Shown: positions 1-20,127, counted from the stretch's first letter. The stretch: 51,761 bases of DNA from an uncultured beta proteobacterium (GCA_902826155.1 CADEDU010000052.1:1-51761); one strand, 5' to 3'. Notes: generated by a model from the sequence alone, not told the origin. Translations and numbers: made by a program.

Positions 1-356
1 CGGCGCTGGGTCAGCGCGGCCTGAACATCATGGAGTTCTGCAAGGCGTTCAACGCGCAGACGCAGAAGATGGAGCCCGGGTTGCCGTTGCCGGTGGAAAT
101 CACCGCCTACGCCGACAAGAGCTTCACGTTCAAGATCAAGACACCGCCGGCGAGCGTGCTGATCAAGAAGGCCGCGAAGATCGAGAAGGGCAGCCCCAAG
201 CCGCACACAGACAAGGTCGGCAAGATCACTCGCGCGCAGGCCGAAGAGATCGCCAAGGCCAAGATGCCCGATCTGACTGCTGCGGATCTGGAAGCCGCAG
301 TGCGCACCGTCGCAGGCAGCGCACGCTCCATGGGCATCACCGTGGAGGGTCTGTGA
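1..356 (+). CDS. rplK: 50S ribosomal protein L11, 5' end missing
   Basis: The reading frame is open from base 3 and begins [17 protein letters not shown], matching L11 from about residue 26, so roughly 25 N-terminal residues lie outside the window. The ATG at 30 is internal to the protein. L11 binds the GTPase-associated centre of 23S rRNA and helps recruit EF-Tu, EF-G and stringent-response RelA. The proline-rich linker and the C-terminal RNA-binding domain ([17 protein letters not shown] ... [10 protein letters not shown]) are intact. The stop lies one base before the rplA start, so the two genes are translated together as the usual L11 operon. In E. coli L1 represses this unit from a site near the missing 5' end. 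Confidence 0.97.
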   Translation, partial: ALGQRGLNIMEFCKAFNAQTQKMEPGLPLPVEITAYADKSFTFKIKTPPASVLIKKAAKIEKGSPKPHTDKVGKITRAQAEEIAKAKMPDLTAADLEAAVRTVAGSARSMGITVEGL

Positions 357-357
357 A

Positions 358-1050
358 ATGAAGCTGACCAAACGACAGAAGGCGCTCGAAGGTCTCGTCG
401 ATCTCGCCAAGATCTACCCGGCCGACGATGCACTATCGCTGGTCAAGAAGGGCGCGACTGCCAAGTTCAACGAGTCGGTCGACGTGGCGGTAAACCTGGG
501 CATTGACGCCAAAAAATCCGATCAGACCGTTCGCGGTTCCGTCGTGTTGCCTGCGGGCACCGGTAAGACGGTTCGCGTGGCGGTGTTTGCGCAGGGCGAT
601 CGTGCCGAGGCGGCACGTGCCGCTGGCGCCGATATCGTCGGGTTGGACGACCTGGCCGAACAGATCAAGGGCGGCAAGCTCGATTTCGACGTCGCAATCG
701 CCAGTCCGGACGCGATGCGGGTGGTGGGCCAACTCGGTCAGATCCTTGGGCCGCGCGGCCTGATGCCCAATCCGCGGGTGGGTACGGTGACGCCCGATGT
801 CGCGACGGCGGTGCGCAACGCCAAGGCGGGTCAGGTGCAGTTCCGCGCCGACAAGGCCGGAATCGTGCAGTGCTCGATCGGCCGGGCATCGTTTACGCCC
901 GAGCAATTGAAAGACAACCTCGGTGCGCTGGTCGACGCTCTCAACAAGGCCAAGCCGAGCGGCGTCAAAGGCATCTATATCAAGAAACTATCGGTTTCGA
1001 GCACGATGGGCCGCGGCGTTCGCGTCGACCTGTCGAGCCTCGCCGCGTAG
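358..1050 (+). CDS. rplA: 50S ribosomal protein L1
   Basis: This 230-residue protein has the normal L1 length. The two-domain fold is recognisable from [16 protein letters not shown] at the N-terminus, the core segment [20 protein letters not shown] around residues 122-141, and the [12 protein letters not shown]-terminus. L1 forms the mobile stalk at the E site that helps move deacylated tRNA out, and in other proteobacteria represses translation of its own L11-L1 mRNA. The ATG starts one base after the rplK stop, which is a coupled junction. A 357-base gap with the L10 leader follows. No substitution in the signature region was noticed. Confidence 0.98.
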   Translation: MKLTKRQKALEGLVDLAKIYPADDALSLVKKGATAKFNESVDVAVNLGIDAKKSDQTVRGSVVLPAGTGKTVRVAVFAQGDRAEAARAAGADIVGLDDLAEQIKGGKLDFDVAIASPDAMRVVGQLGQILGPRGLMPNPRVGTVTPDVATAVRNAKAGQVQFRADKAGIVQCSIGRASFTPEQLKDNLGALVDALNKAKPSGVKGIYIKKLSVSSTMGRGVRVDLSSLAA

Positions 1051-1129
1051 GAGAAGCGCATACGACTTTGGGCCCGATCGCTACGGTCCGGTTCCGCGGG
1101 TAGTCCTCGCGAAGCCGGCGCGCGGTGAT

Positions 1130-1260
1130 CGGGGTTGTCAAAGACCGCAGGTGCTCGTCGGAGCTTAATCGGGTGATTCGGCATGGCATCGAAGCGTTGT
1201 CTGCTTCGGTTCCGCAGCCACCCTGGCCCGCGCAGATGGCGTACCCCAACTGACGGATTG
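1130..1260 (+). promoter_or_regulatory. L10 leader (autoregulatory site for L10-L12) in the rplA-rplJ gap
   Basis: The 357-base gap (1051-1407) contains CAAAGACCGCAGGTG at about 1139-1153, a small GCTC/GAGC hairpin and then TTAATC. This matches, from memory, the conserved core of the proteobacterial L10 leader, where the L10-(L12)4 complex binds rplJ mRNA and represses translation. A second conserved block, CGCAGATGGCG, lies near 1228-1238. The rest of the gap shows no gene. The identification rests on remembered motifs, not on a covariance-model search. Confidence 0.65.
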
Positions 1261-1407
1261 ATCGAGAGTCGCGGCGGCACTGTTCGCCGACGCGGCTCGC
1301 TTCCGGGCATGAAGGTCGCCGCATGGTAACGACGTGAAGCAGGTGGCACGAAGCAGATGCATGCGTGTGCCGGCGACGCGTCGACGCAAGTAACGGAGGC
1401 AGAAACC

Positions 1408-1938
1408 TTGGGTCTCAATCTCGAGCAGAAGCAAGCAGTCGTAACGGAGATCGCCGCGCAGGTCGGCAACGCGCAGGCGATCGTTCTTGCCGAGTACCGT
1501 GGCCTGGAAGTGGGAGCAATGACCGATCTGCGCCGCAAGGCGCGGCAATCGGGGGTGTACCTGCGCGTTCTCAAGAACACGCTCGCGCGTCGCGCCGTGA
1601 AAGGAACGCCGTTCGAAAAGCTGTCCGAGCAGATGTCCGGACCGCTGATCTACGGTATTTCCAGTGATCCGGTGGCGACCGCGAAGGTGCTCAACGAGTT
1701 CGCCAAGTCGAACGATAAGTTCGTGATCAAGGCCGGGGCGATGCCCAATGCGGTGTTCTCACCGGCCGAGGTCAAGGCGCTGGCGACGATGCCCTCGCGC
1801 GAAGAACTTCTCGCAACGCTGATGGCGACGATGCAGGCACCGATTGCGCAGTTCGTGAGGACGCTGAACGAAGTGCCTGCCCGGTTCGTCCGCACGGTTG
1901 CAGCCGTGCGCGACCAGAAGGAAAAGCAGGGCGCGTAG
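1408..1938 (+). CDS. rplJ: 50S ribosomal protein L10 (TTG start)
   Basis: L10 forms the base of the L7/L12 stalk that recruits translational GTPases. I chose the TTG at 1408 because GGAGG (1395-1399) sits eight bases upstream and translation from there gives 176 residues beginning [12 protein letters not shown], where other L10 proteins begin. An in-frame ATG at 1357 would add 17 residues unlike the family. The RNA-binding region ([31 protein letters not shown]) and the C-terminal helix that holds L12 dimers are present. A weak start codon fits a gene under translational repression by its own product through the leader just upstream. rplL follows after 61 bases. Confidence 0.95.
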   Translation: MGLNLEQKQAVVTEIAAQVGNAQAIVLAEYRGLEVGAMTDLRRKARQSGVYLRVLKNTLARRAVKGTPFEKLSEQMSGPLIYGISSDPVATAKVLNEFAKSNDKFVIKAGAMPNAVFSPAEVKALATMPSREELLATLMATMQAPIAQFVRTLNEVPARFVRTVAAVRDQKEKQGA

Positions 1939-1999
1939 TTTCGGACTCATTCCCGCATATCCAGATACGACTCGATCAAATCCATTCAGGAGCAGAAAC

Positions 2000-2383
2000 A
2001 TGGCATTGAGCAACGCAGAAATCCTCGACGCGATCGGCGCCAAGACGGTGCTGGAGATCTCCGAGCTGATCAAGATGATGGAGGAGAAGTTCGGCGTGTC
2101 GGCCGCCGCTGCGGCGGTTGCCGTCGCGGCCCCGGCCGCCGGTGGTGGCGCCGCTGCCGCCGCCGAAGAGAAGACCGAGTTCACCGTCGTACTGACCGCG
2201 GCCGGCGAAAACAAGGTGAACGTGATCAAGGCGGTGCGCGAAGTGACCGGTCTTGGGCTCAAGGAAGCCAAGGACCTGGTCGACGGCGCACCCAAGCCCG
2301 TCAAGGAAGCCATTCCGAAGGCCGACGCCGACGCCATCGCGAAGAAGCTTACCGACGCCGGTGCCAAGGCCGAGATCAAGTAA
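2000..2383 (+). CDS. rplL: 50S ribosomal protein L7/L12
   Basis: The 127-residue stalk protein contacts EF-Tu, EF-G, IF2 and RF3 and stimulates their GTP hydrolysis. The N-terminal dimerisation helix ([20 protein letters not shown]), an Ala/Gly-rich hinge at about residues 36-54 and the C-terminal factor-binding domain ([20 protein letters not shown] ... [18 protein letters not shown]) are all visible. The frame is open upstream, but AGGAG at 1988-1992 and the family N-terminus fix the ATG at 2000. In other bacteria it is made in fourfold excess over L10. The downstream hairpin at 2399-2431 would lower read-through into rpoB. Confidence 0.97.
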   Translation: MALSNAEILDAIGAKTVLEISELIKMMEEKFGVSAAAAAVAVAAPAAGGGAAAAAEEKTEFTVVLTAAGENKVNVIKAVREVTGLGLKEAKDLVDGAPKPVKEAIPKADADAIAKKLTDAGAKAEIK

Positions 2384-2398
2384 GGCGAGTTGCAGTAG

Positions 2399-2431
2399 GG
2401 CTGGACGGTCGCATCGGCCGTCCAGCCTTTT
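2399..2431 (+). terminator. Hairpin with T-tract between rplL and rpoB (probable attenuator)
   Basis: GGCTGGACGG (2399-2408) pairs perfectly with CCGTCCAGCC (2418-2427) around a nine-base loop and is followed by TTTT. This is the shape of an intrinsic terminator with a short U-tract. E. coli has a partial terminator at the same place that sets the ribosomal protein to polymerase ratio, so partial termination is the likely role. Confidence 0.8.
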
Positions 2432-2535
2432 GCGTCTCTGGTTTTCATCGATTTGCCGCGATCGAATCGCGAGGTCAGACGAAAGCAGATAGCGCGTGCG
2501 CGTACCGGCAGACAGCATCCGGTTTGGCGCGAGTT

Positions 2536-2564
2536 GTCTTCTGTCCTCTGTCTTCCGTCTTCTG
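2536..2564 (+). repeat. Pyrimidine-rich degenerate tandem repeat in the rpoB leader
   Basis: Bases 2536-2564 consist of about four imperfect copies of a GTCTTCTG/GTCCTCTG unit, ending just before the rpoB Shine-Dalgarno (ACGGAG). The remaining rplL-rpoB gap (2432-2535) shows no reading frame or convincing promoter. The tract would be an unstructured pyrimidine stretch in the mRNA. Its role is unknown. Confidence 0.6.
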
Positions 2565-2577
2565 AAACGGAGCTTCC

Positions 2578-6756
<4,179 letters not shown>

Positions 6757-6843
6757 GAGCAGCAGGCGCGCGGGCGCGCGTCAGGCATTGAATAGGGCAT
6801 TCGGTTTTCGGCAGAACACAGCAGTCCTTACGAGGAGTGGTCA

Positions 6844-11037
<4,194 letters not shown>

Positions 11038-11057
11038 TCGGCTTACGTGGTGGGAGA

Positions 11058-11078
11058 TGGCGCGACGATGTCGCGCCA
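11058..11078 (+). other. Perfect 9-bp hairpin just after rpoC
   Basis: TGGCGCGAC (11058-11066) pairs with GTCGCGCCA (11070-11078) around a GAT loop. There is no T-tract, so it is not a terminator by itself. It stands 16 bases before the rpoC terminator and may protect the mRNA 3' end or cause pausing. Confidence 0.6.
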
Positions 11079-11094
11079 CCTCGAGTCGGTACGG

Positions 11095-11123
11095 AAACGG
11101 GCGGAACTTCGTTCCGCCCGTTT
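11095..11123 (+). terminator. Intrinsic terminator of the rpoBC unit
   Basis: A 13-bp perfect stem, AAACGGGCGGAAC with GTTCCGCCCGTTT, closes on a three-base loop (TTC) and ends in a short T-rich tail. It sits about 60 bases after the rpoC stop and separates the polymerase unit from the str operon. The A-rich left arm gives some T-tract on the minus strand too, so it may also end the opposing DUF4337 transcript. Confidence 0.9.
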
Positions 11124-11207
11124 GCTTTGGTGTTGGGGTTGGATTGGGGCGATTGGAGCGATCGGGCTCGCGGACGACGACAGCAGCAGTCGCGTCGGTT
11201 GCCCGAG

Positions 11208-11771
11208 CTAGAACAGATGCACCGCCATCGGCGCGAAAAAGCCGATTGCGCAGAACACCACCCCGATCACACCCAGCCCGGCGGCGAGCCAGCTCAGCGC
11301 GTTCATGCCGGTAATGATGGTCGCCGACGCGAGAACGATGGCGATCTGCACCGCTGCCGAAGCGACTTCGTAGTGGTGATACGCGGCGATCGAGCGGTCG
11401 CGCTTGGCTTCGGCGGCCTTGGCACGTGCGGCCAGTTCCTTGCGCCCCTCCTGGGTGTCGGGCTCCGAGTCGTAGCGCGCGGCTGCCTTCTTCCAGTCAC
11501 CGATGCGCTTTTCCATCGCCTCCTTGGCCTGCGGATTGGTGACCTGCGGCAGCTCGGCTTCGAGCACGCCTGCGGCCGTCTGGACATTGGTCATTCGAAT
11601 CGTCTTGGCCTGGAAGAACGCCCACAGATTGGACGCCTCGATGTTGTAGCTCAACCCGTTGGTTTGAGCGCCCTTGCCCAACGTTTCGGAGAACGCTAGA
11701 ACCAGCGCCAGCACCGCGATCAGCAGCGCGATTTTCTTGTTGGACGGATCGATATGGCCTGCGCCGGACAT
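11208..11771 (-). CDS. DUF4337 family membrane protein
   Basis: This 187-residue protein reads against the ribosomal genes. It has one N-terminal transmembrane helix (residues 13-28), the segment TNGLSYNIEASNLWAFFQAK that I recognise as typical of DUF4337, a charged helical middle (about 65-125, possible coiled coil) and two C-terminal transmembrane helices. The function is unknown. The start ATG has GGGGAGT at a good distance. It stands alone between the rpoC terminator and the rpsL promoter, facing rpoC tail to tail, so it must have its own promoter in the 11772-12038 region, where no other gene is seen. Family assignment is from memory. Confidence 0.85.
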   Translation of the reverse strand: MSGAGHIDPSNKKIALLIAVLALVLAFSETLGKGAQTNGLSYNIEASNLWAFFQAKTIRMTNVQTAAGVLEAELPQVTNPQAKEAMEKRIGDWKKAAARYDSEPDTQEGRKELAARAKAAEAKRDRSIAAYHHYEVASAAVQIAIVLASATIITGMNALSWLAAGLGVIGVVFCAIGFFAPMAVHLF

Positions 11772-12038
11772 GAGTGACTCCCCTTCTTTGGATGGTTGGA
11801 CCGGTCATCGCCCCGTCGAGCACTTTCTTGTAGCCGGTCGCCCGCCGTCTGGATCGACGGTAGCGCCGCGATTGTCCAGGCTTCGGCAGGCCGTGGGGAG
11901 TCCCTTCACCACCGGATTGGCCCCTCCCTATCGGTGGTGTGTCATGCCGCGGCCCAGTTATGCGATCAACCCGGCGTGTCAGCGCTCGGTGCCAGGCCTC
12001 AAGAACCCGTTCGAGACTGCATTCGAGCGGTTCGAGCG

Positions 12039-12068
12039 TTGACGGGCGCGAAAAAAGCACCGTAAAAT
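12039..12068 (+). promoter_or_regulatory. Probable sigma-70 promoter of the str operon, in the 11772-12248 gap
   Basis: TTGACG (12039-12044) and TAAAAT (12063-12068) are separated by 18 bases, close to the sigma-70 consensus. Transcription would begin near 12075 and leave a leader of about 170 bases before rpsL. The leader contains two copies of CGGCCGGGC (near 12083 and 12120), a direct repeat of unknown meaning. The upstream part of the 477-base gap (11772-12038) should hold the start of the divergent DUF4337 transcript, but I see no clear promoter for it. Confidence 0.75.
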
Positions 12069-12248
12069 CCGCGGTCTTTGTTCGGCCGGGCGCTGATAGT
12101 CTGCGCGTACCCGTCGCCTCGGCCGGGCAGTCGCTTGCGCAGTCATGTGCAGGCACTCATTCCCTAGGCGCGTTTCGTTTCCGTTTCCCATTGGGTCGAC
12201 CACGACCGCGCCGCTGGGTTACGAACCCTACAAGCTCGATTCGCACCC

Positions 12249-12626
12249 ATGCCGACTATTAGTCAGCTCATTCGCAAGCCACGCGTTCAGGAACCGGCCA
12301 AGAGCAAGGTTCCCGCACTGGGCAACTCGCCGCAGCGGCGCGGTGTCTGCACGCGGGTGTACACCACGACGCCGAAGAAGCCCAATTCGGCGCTTCGCAA
12401 GGTCGCCAAGGTCCGGCTCACCAATGGCTTCGAGGTGATCAGTTACATCGGCGGTGAAGGACACAACCTGCAGGAACACTCGGTCGTGCTGATCCGCGGC
12501 GGGCGTGTGAAGGACCTTCCCGGCGTGCGCTATCACATCGTGCGCGGCAGCCTCGATACCCAGGGCGTGAAGGACCGGAAGCAGTCCCGCTCGAAGTACG
12601 GCGCGAAGCGGCCCAAGGCAGCTTGA
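12249..12626 (+). CDS. rpsL: 30S ribosomal protein S12
   Basis: S12 (125 residues) lies at the decoding centre and helps check codon-anticodon pairing. The two streptomycin loops are wild type: [13 protein letters not shown] with K43-K44, and [13 protein letters not shown] with K88 and the aspartate D89 that is methylthiolated in E. coli. No resistance mutation is therefore visible at these positions. The ATG follows the family N-terminus ([12 protein letters not shown]). The bases before it, TCGATTCGCACCC, contain no Shine-Dalgarno sequence, which is unusual for so highly expressed a protein. It is the first gene of the str operon, 123 bases ahead of rpsG. Confidence 0.98.
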   Translation: MPTISQLIRKPRVQEPAKSKVPALGNSPQRRGVCTRVYTTTPKKPNSALRKVAKVRLTNGFEVISYIGGEGHNLQEHSVVLIRGGRVKDLPGVRYHIVRGSLDTQGVKDRKQSRSKYGAKRPKAA

Positions 12627-12749
12627 TTCCCCATCACGCGACAACGTTCGAAACAATTCAAGGAGAGCGAAGGCAGCAAGGCGATCGACGGACGACGGCA
12701 CGTGCCCAATCTCCCGACCCCCCGACCCTGAATCCTTCCCACAGCAAAC

Positions 12750-13220
12750 ATGCCTCGCCGTAGAGAAGTCCCCAAGCGCGACATCCTGCCCGACCCGAAG
12801 TTCAGCAGCGTCGATGTCACCAAGTTCGTCAACGTGTTGATGACGCGCGGCAAGAAGTCGGTCGCCGAACGCATCATCTACAAGGCGTTCGAGCAGATCC
12901 AGTCGAAGGCCGGCAAGGATCCGCTCGAGGTGTTCAACCAGGCGATCTCGAACGTCCGTCCGATGGTCGAGGTGAAGAGCCGCCGTGTCGGTGGCGCGAA
13001 CTACCAGGTTCCGGTCGAAGTGCGTCCGATTCGCCGTGCGGCGCTGTCGATGCGCTGGCTACGCGAGGCGGCCCAGAAGCGCTCCGAGAAATCCATGGAC
13101 GCGCGGTTGGCCGCCGAGTTGATGGAGGCCGCCGAAGGCCGCGGTGGCGCGATGAAGAAGCGCGACGAGGTGCATCGAATGGCCGAGGCGAACAAGGCGT
13201 TCTCGCACTACCGCTTCTAG
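12750..13220 (+). CDS. rpsG: 30S ribosomal protein S7
   Basis: S7 (156 residues, standard length) nucleates assembly of the 30S head and contacts tRNA at the E site. It begins [18 protein letters not shown] and contains the core [21 protein letters not shown] at about 70-90. As with rpsL, the bases just before the ATG (TTCCCACAGCAAAC) lack a recognisable Shine-Dalgarno. In E. coli S7 represses the str mRNA from the rpsL-rpsG gap. The 123-base gap here leaves room for such a site, but I could not define its structure. Confidence 0.98.
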   Translation: MPRRREVPKRDILPDPKFSSVDVTKFVNVLMTRGKKSVAERIIYKAFEQIQSKAGKDPLEVFNQAISNVRPMVEVKSRRVGGANYQVPVEVRPIRRAALSMRWLREAAQKRSEKSMDARLAAELMEAAEGRGGAMKKRDEVHRMAEANKAFSHYRF

Positions 13221-13513
13221 GAGCGCCCGGCAGAGTGATGGCTGGGCGGCATGGATTGGGGGCGGTGTCCCTCGAGATCGCCGCCCGCTCTAACGATAGG
13301 TCAGGGGGAGAGGCTCGGCGCAGTCATCTGGCTGCGTCGCTTGTTCAACCGCAAGACTGTCGTCTCCCAGCGGGGCGGCATGATGCCGGCTCCCGCGCCG
13401 TCTCAGTTCGGGACGGCACAAGTACCCGCGCGGTGCCTGCAGCGGCGAGTGTGCGGCTCAGGCGTGCAGTAACAGAGATCAAGCAGTCCAGGTAAGTAAG
13501 AGGAATTCCGAAG
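13221..13513 (+). other. 293-base gap between rpsG and fusA, no gene recognised
   Basis: Two plus-strand reading frames of 73 and 86 codons cross the gap, but their arginine- and proline-rich translations resemble no family and have no ribosome site, so I do not call them. GGGCGG (about 13260) can pair weakly with CCGCCC (about 13286). No clear -35/-10 pair was found. The gap ends with the fusA ribosome site AGAGGA at about 13499-13504. Confidence 0.5.
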
Positions 13514-15637
<2,124 letters not shown>

Positions 15638-15718
15638 AGCGACCGCGAATGGCGGATCGGGTGCAGTGACACCCGCAGCGGTGATTCATCGGATATCGAG
15701 CAGACAGAGGGCGCGGAA

Positions 15719-16909
<1,191 letters not shown>

Positions 16910-16922
16910 TACGAGAAACTAC

Positions 16923-17234
16923 ATGGCTACCAAAAGCGACAAGATTCGTATTCGCCTGAAGGCGTTCGACTACCGGCTGATCGATCAGTCGGCGATGGAA
17001 ATCGTCGACACCGCCAAGCGTACCGGTGCAGTGGTACGCGGTCCGATCCCGCTGCCGACGCGCATTCAGCGCTTCGACGTGCTGCGCAGCCCGCACGTCA
17101 ACAAGACTTCCCGCGATCAGTTCGAGATGCGCACCCACGTGCGACTGATGGACATCATCGACCCGACCGACAAGACGGTCGACGCGCTGATGAAGCTCGA
17201 TCTGCCTGCGGGCGTGGACGTGGCGATCAAGTAA
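16923..17234 (+). CDS. rpsJ: 30S ribosomal protein S10
   Basis: S10 (103 residues, standard length) is a head protein of the 30S subunit and, as NusE, also joins the NusB-containing antitermination complex. The start ATG at 16923 gives the family opening [16 protein letters not shown]. An open frame extends upstream into tuf but is not homologous. The gap after tuf is only 13 bases, so str and S10 genes are probably one transcript here, with no S10 leader of the E. coli kind before rpsJ. Structured RNA appears instead after rpsJ. Confidence 0.98.
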   Translation: MATKSDKIRIRLKAFDYRLIDQSAMEIVDTAKRTGAVVRGPIPLPTRIQRFDVLRSPHVNKTSRDQFEMRTHVRLMDIIDPTDKTVDALMKLDLPAGVDVAIK

Positions 17235-17256
17235 CAGGTTCGAAGTGCGTAGTGAA

Positions 17257-17312
17257 TGGTGAAGCGGCACTCGTGCTTCACCAAGGGTAATCGCCGACCA
17301 ATTGCAGTCGGC
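17257..17312 (+). promoter_or_regulatory. Two tandem hairpins in the rpsJ-rplC gap (candidate autoregulatory RNA)
   Basis: TGGTGAAGC (17257-17265) pairs perfectly with GCTTCACCA (17275-17283) around nine bases. GCCGAC (17293-17298) pairs with GTCGGC (17307-17312) around eight bases. The second hairpin ends nine bases before the rplC Shine-Dalgarno. There is no T-tract. Placement suggests translational control of the rplC unit, for example by L4 or L3, but that is inference. Confidence 0.45.
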
Positions 17313-17334
17313 ACCTCATGCGAGGGTAATGACA

Positions 17335-18018
17335 ATGACGTTAGGTCTGATCGGCCGCAAGGTCGGCATGACGCGCATCTTTTCCGACGATGGCGAATCT
17401 CACGCCGTCACGGTGCTCGATGTCGCGGACAATCGCATCACTCAGGTCAAGAAGGCTGACACCGACGGCTACACCGCCGTGCAGCTCACCCACGGCAAGC
17501 GCCGGCCCACGCGGATCCGCAAGCCGATCGCTGGCCACCTCGCCAAAGCGGGCGTCGAAGCCGGTGTCCGGCTGAAGGAATTCCGCGTTCCCGAAGCCGA
17601 CCTGGAGAAATTTCAGGCTAGCGGCAAGATCGGCACCGACATCTTCTCGGTCGGCCAGTTCGTCGACGTGCAGGGCACCAGCATCGGCAAGGGTTTTGCC
17701 GGCGTGCAGAAGCGCCACAACTTCGGCTCGGGTCGCGCCAGCCACGGCAATTCGATCTCGCACAACACGCCGGGCTCCACCGGCCAGGCGCAGGATCCGG
17801 GGCGCGTGTTTCCCGGCAAACGCATGCCAGGTCATCTCGGCGCGGTCACGACCACGGTGCAGGGATTGGAAATCCTGCGTGTCGATGCGGAGCGCCAGCT
17901 GCTCTGGGTCAAGGGCGCCGTGCCGGGCTCTCGTGAAGGTCTGATCGTGGTGCGTCCGGCGGTGAAGGCGAAGAAGAAAGCCGTCGTACCGACCCCGGCC
18001 AAAGCCGCGAAGAAGTGA
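17335..18018 (+). CDS. rplC: 50S ribosomal protein L3
   Basis: L3 (227 residues) is an early-assembling protein whose long loop reaches the peptidyl transferase centre. It opens [16 protein letters not shown]. The extended loop segment [12 protein letters not shown] ... [16 protein letters not shown] lies at about 125-165. GAGGG at 17322-17326 favours the ATG at 17335 over one six bases earlier. The C-terminus carries an extra Lys/Ala/Pro tail ([18 protein letters not shown]) not needed for the fold. The stop region overlaps an alternative GTG of rplD, and the chosen rplD ATG is eight bases downstream. Confidence 0.98.
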   Translation: MTLGLIGRKVGMTRIFSDDGESHAVTVLDVADNRITQVKKADTDGYTAVQLTHGKRRPTRIRKPIAGHLAKAGVEAGVRLKEFRVPEADLEKFQASGKIGTDIFSVGQFVDVQGTSIGKGFAGVQKRHNFGSGRASHGNSISHNTPGSTGQAQDPGRVFPGKRMPGHLGAVTTTVQGLEILRVDAERQLLWVKGAVPGSREGLIVVRPAVKAKKKAVVPTPAKAAKK

Positions 18019-18026
18019 GCCACACC

Positions 18027-18647
18027 ATGGAACTCAAGCTCCTCAACGATCAGGGATCGAACACCGCGACGATCAGTGCGGCTGACGCGCTGTTCGCACG
18101 CGAATACAACGAATCGCTCGTGCATCAGCTCGTGGTGGCCTATCAGGCGAATGCACGCCTGGGCAACCGCAAGCAGCTCACGCGCGCCGAGGTAAACAAG
18201 TCGAAGAAGAAACCGTTCCGGCAGAAAGGCACCGGCCGCGCTCGCGCCGGCAAGGCCTCGAGCCCGTTGTGGCGCGGCGGCGGCAAGATCTTTCCGGCGA
18301 GCCCGACCGAGAACTTCACCCAGAAGGTCAACCGCAAGATGTATCGCGCAGGCATGGCCGCCATCCTGTCGCAGCTCGCGCGTGAAGACCGCCTGCACGT
18401 CGTCGAGGACTTCACCGTCGACACGCCCAAGACCAAACAACTCGTGCAGAAGATCAAGGGCATGGGGCTGGACGAGGTGCTGGTGATCACCGATCAGGCG
18501 AGCGAGAACCTGCTGTTGTCCTCGCGCAATCTGCCGCAGGTGCTGGTGCTGGAAGTGCCGCAGACCAATCCGGTGTCGCTGGTGCAGTTCAAGAACGTGC
18601 TGCTCACCAAGAAGGCGATTGCCAAGTTCGAGGAGATGTGGGCATGA
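18027..18647 (+). CDS. rplD: 50S ribosomal protein L4
   Basis: L4 (206 residues) lines the polypeptide exit tunnel, and in gammaproteobacteria also represses its own operon. I start at ATG 18027 because [10 protein letters not shown] is the family N-terminus. A GTG at 18015 overlapping the rplC stop would add only MSHT. The tunnel loop [20 protein letters not shown] (about 56-75) is intact, with no macrolide-resistance change that I can see. The stop overlaps the rplW start as ATGA. Confidence 0.97.
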   Translation: MELKLLNDQGSNTATISAADALFAREYNESLVHQLVVAYQANARLGNRKQLTRAEVNKSKKKPFRQKGTGRARAGKASSPLWRGGGKIFPASPTENFTQKVNRKMYRAGMAAILSQLAREDRLHVVEDFTVDTPKTKQLVQKIKGMGLDEVLVITDQASENLLLSSRNLPQVLVLEVPQTNPVSLVQFKNVLLTKKAIAKFEEMWA

Positions 18648-18955
18648 ACCAGGATCAGCTCATGACGGTGCTGCTCGCTCCGATCGTCTCGGAGAAGAGC
18701 ACGATGGTGGGCGAGAAGCACAATCAATACGTGTTCCGCGTCCTCGACCGCGCTACCAAGCCCGAGATCAAGGCGGCGGTGGAGCTGCTGTTCAGCAAGA
18801 AGGATCAGAAGCTCGAAGTCACCGGCGTGCGCATCGTCAATGTTCGCGGCAAGGACAAGCGCGTTGGCAAGGTGCAGGGTCGACGTCGCCACTGGAAGAA
18901 GGCCTATGTGAGCGTCAAGGCCGGCCAGGACATCAACTTCCAGGCCGCCGAGTAG
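18644..18955 (+). CDS. rplW: 50S ribosomal protein L23
   Basis: L23 (103 residues) sits at the exit of the peptide tunnel and is the docking site for trigger factor and SRP. The ATG at 18644 overlaps the rplD stop (ATGA) and has AGGAG eight bases upstream. A GTG six bases earlier is a poorer choice. The segment [20 protein letters not shown] at about 13-32 is typical. The basic loop [20 protein letters not shown] contacts 23S rRNA. Confidence 0.97.
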   Translation: MNQDQLMTVLLAPIVSEKSTMVGEKHNQYVFRVLDRATKPEIKAAVELLFSKKDQKLEVTGVRIVNVRGKDKRVGKVQGRRRHWKKAYVSVKAGQDINFQAAE

Positions 18956-18987
18956 CGCCGCCCGCGGAACTCACGAGGAAACGAATC

Positions 18988-19812
18988 ATGCTCGTCAAGG
19001 TCAAGCCGACTTCCGCCGGCCGTCGCGGACTGGTGAAGGTGGTGAACGAGGCGCTCCACAAAGGGCGGCCGCACACCAAGCTCACCGAGAAGAAGCACCG
19101 CGGCTCCGGCCGCAACAATTTGGGCGTGGTCACCATGCGGCACAAGGGTGGCGGCCACCAGCAGCACTATCGCAAGGTCGATTTTCGACGCAACAAGGAC
19201 GGCATCGCCGCCAAGGTCGAACGCATCGAGCACGACCCGAATCGAAGCGCCCACATCGCGCTGCTGTGCTACGCCGACGGTGAGCGCCGCTACATCATCG
19301 CGCCCAAGGGGGTCACGGTTGGCACGCAGCTGATGAGCGGGTCCGAAGCGCCGATCCGTCCGGGCAACACGCTGCCGATCCGAAATATCCCGGTGGGTAC
19401 GACCATCCACTGCATCGAGTTGCAGCCGGGAAAGGGCGCCCAGCTCGCGCGCTCGGCGGGAACGTCGGTGCAGTTGCTCGCTCGCGAAGGCAGCTACGCG
19501 CAGCTCCGTATGCGATCCGGAGAGATCCGCCGCATTCACGTGGAGTGCCGTGCCACGATCGGCGAGGTCGGCAACGAAGAGAACAACCTGCGTCAGTACG
19601 GCAAGGCCGGCGCCAAGCGTTGGCGCGGTATCCGCCCGACGGTGCGCGGCGTTGCAATGAACCCGATCGACCATCCGCACGGCGGCGGCGAGGGTCGCAC
19701 CGGCACCAAGCGCGATCCGGTTTCTCCGTGGGGCACGCTGGCCAAAGGCCACCGCACGCGTAAGAACAAGCGCACGCAAAGCATGATCGTGGCCAGCCGC
19801 CACAAGAAATAA
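18988..19812 (+). CDS. rplB: 50S ribosomal protein L2
   Basis: L2 (274 residues) is needed for subunit association and peptidyl transfer. The start at 18988 gives [14 protein letters not shown], with CGAGGAA upstream. The same frame stays open back through rplW, but that part is a shadow. The conserved [11 protein letters not shown] loop, with the histidine near residue 231 close to the catalytic centre, is intact, as is the basic C-terminus (THRKTKNKR-type; here [15 protein letters not shown]). rpsS follows 12 bases later. Confidence 0.98.
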   Translation: MLVKVKPTSAGRRGLVKVVNEALHKGRPHTKLTEKKHRGSGRNNLGVVTMRHKGGGHQQHYRKVDFRRNKDGIAAKVERIEHDPNRSAHIALLCYADGERRYIIAPKGVTVGTQLMSGSEAPIRPGNTLPIRNIPVGTTIHCIELQPGKGAQLARSAGTSVQLLAREGSYAQLRMRSGEIRRIHVECRATIGEVGNEENNLRQYGKAGAKRWRGIRPTVRGVAMNPIDHPHGGGEGRTGTKRDPVSPWGTLAKGHRTRKNKRTQSMIVASRHKK

Positions 19813-19824
19813 CCGGGAACCGAT

Positions 19825-20127
19825 ATGGCACGTTCACTCAAAAAGGGTCCGTTCGTCGATCTGCATCTGGTCAAGAAGATCGATACGGCGCGCTCGAACA
19901 ACGACAAGCGTCCGATCAAGACCTGGTCGCGACGCTCGACGGTATTGCCCGATTTCGTCGGTCTCACCATCGCGGTCCACAACGGCAAGCAGCACATCCC
20001 GGTGTTCGTCACCGAGAACATGGTCGGTCACAAGCTCGGCGAATTCGCACACACCCGCACGTTCAAGGGCCATAGCGCCGACAAGAAGACCTCTTCGGCG
20101 CCTGCCAGGTCCGGGCCGAGGAAATAG
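19825..20127 (+). CDS. rpsS: 30S ribosomal protein S19
   Basis: S19 forms a complex with S13 in the 30S head near the A-site tRNA and the B1 bridges. The opening [18 protein letters not shown] and the core [17 protein letters not shown] are diagnostic. At 100 residues it is a little longer than the 91-92 of E. coli because of a short C-terminal tail ([15 protein letters not shown]). It lies in tight series with rplB and rplV. Confidence 0.97.
   Translation: MARSLKKGPFVDLHLVKKIDTARSNNDKRPIKTWSRRSTVLPDFVGLTIAVHNGKQHIPVFVTENMVGHKLGEFAHTRTFKGHSADKKTSSAPARSGPRK

Noticed and set aside
1408..1938. ATG at 1357 as the rplJ start
   Set aside because: It adds a non-homologous N-terminus and has no ribosome site, while TTG 1408 has GGAGG at ideal spacing.
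13235..13495. Short plus-strand frames in the rpsG-fusA gap
   Set aside because: No ribosome site, low-complexity translation and no related protein known to me.
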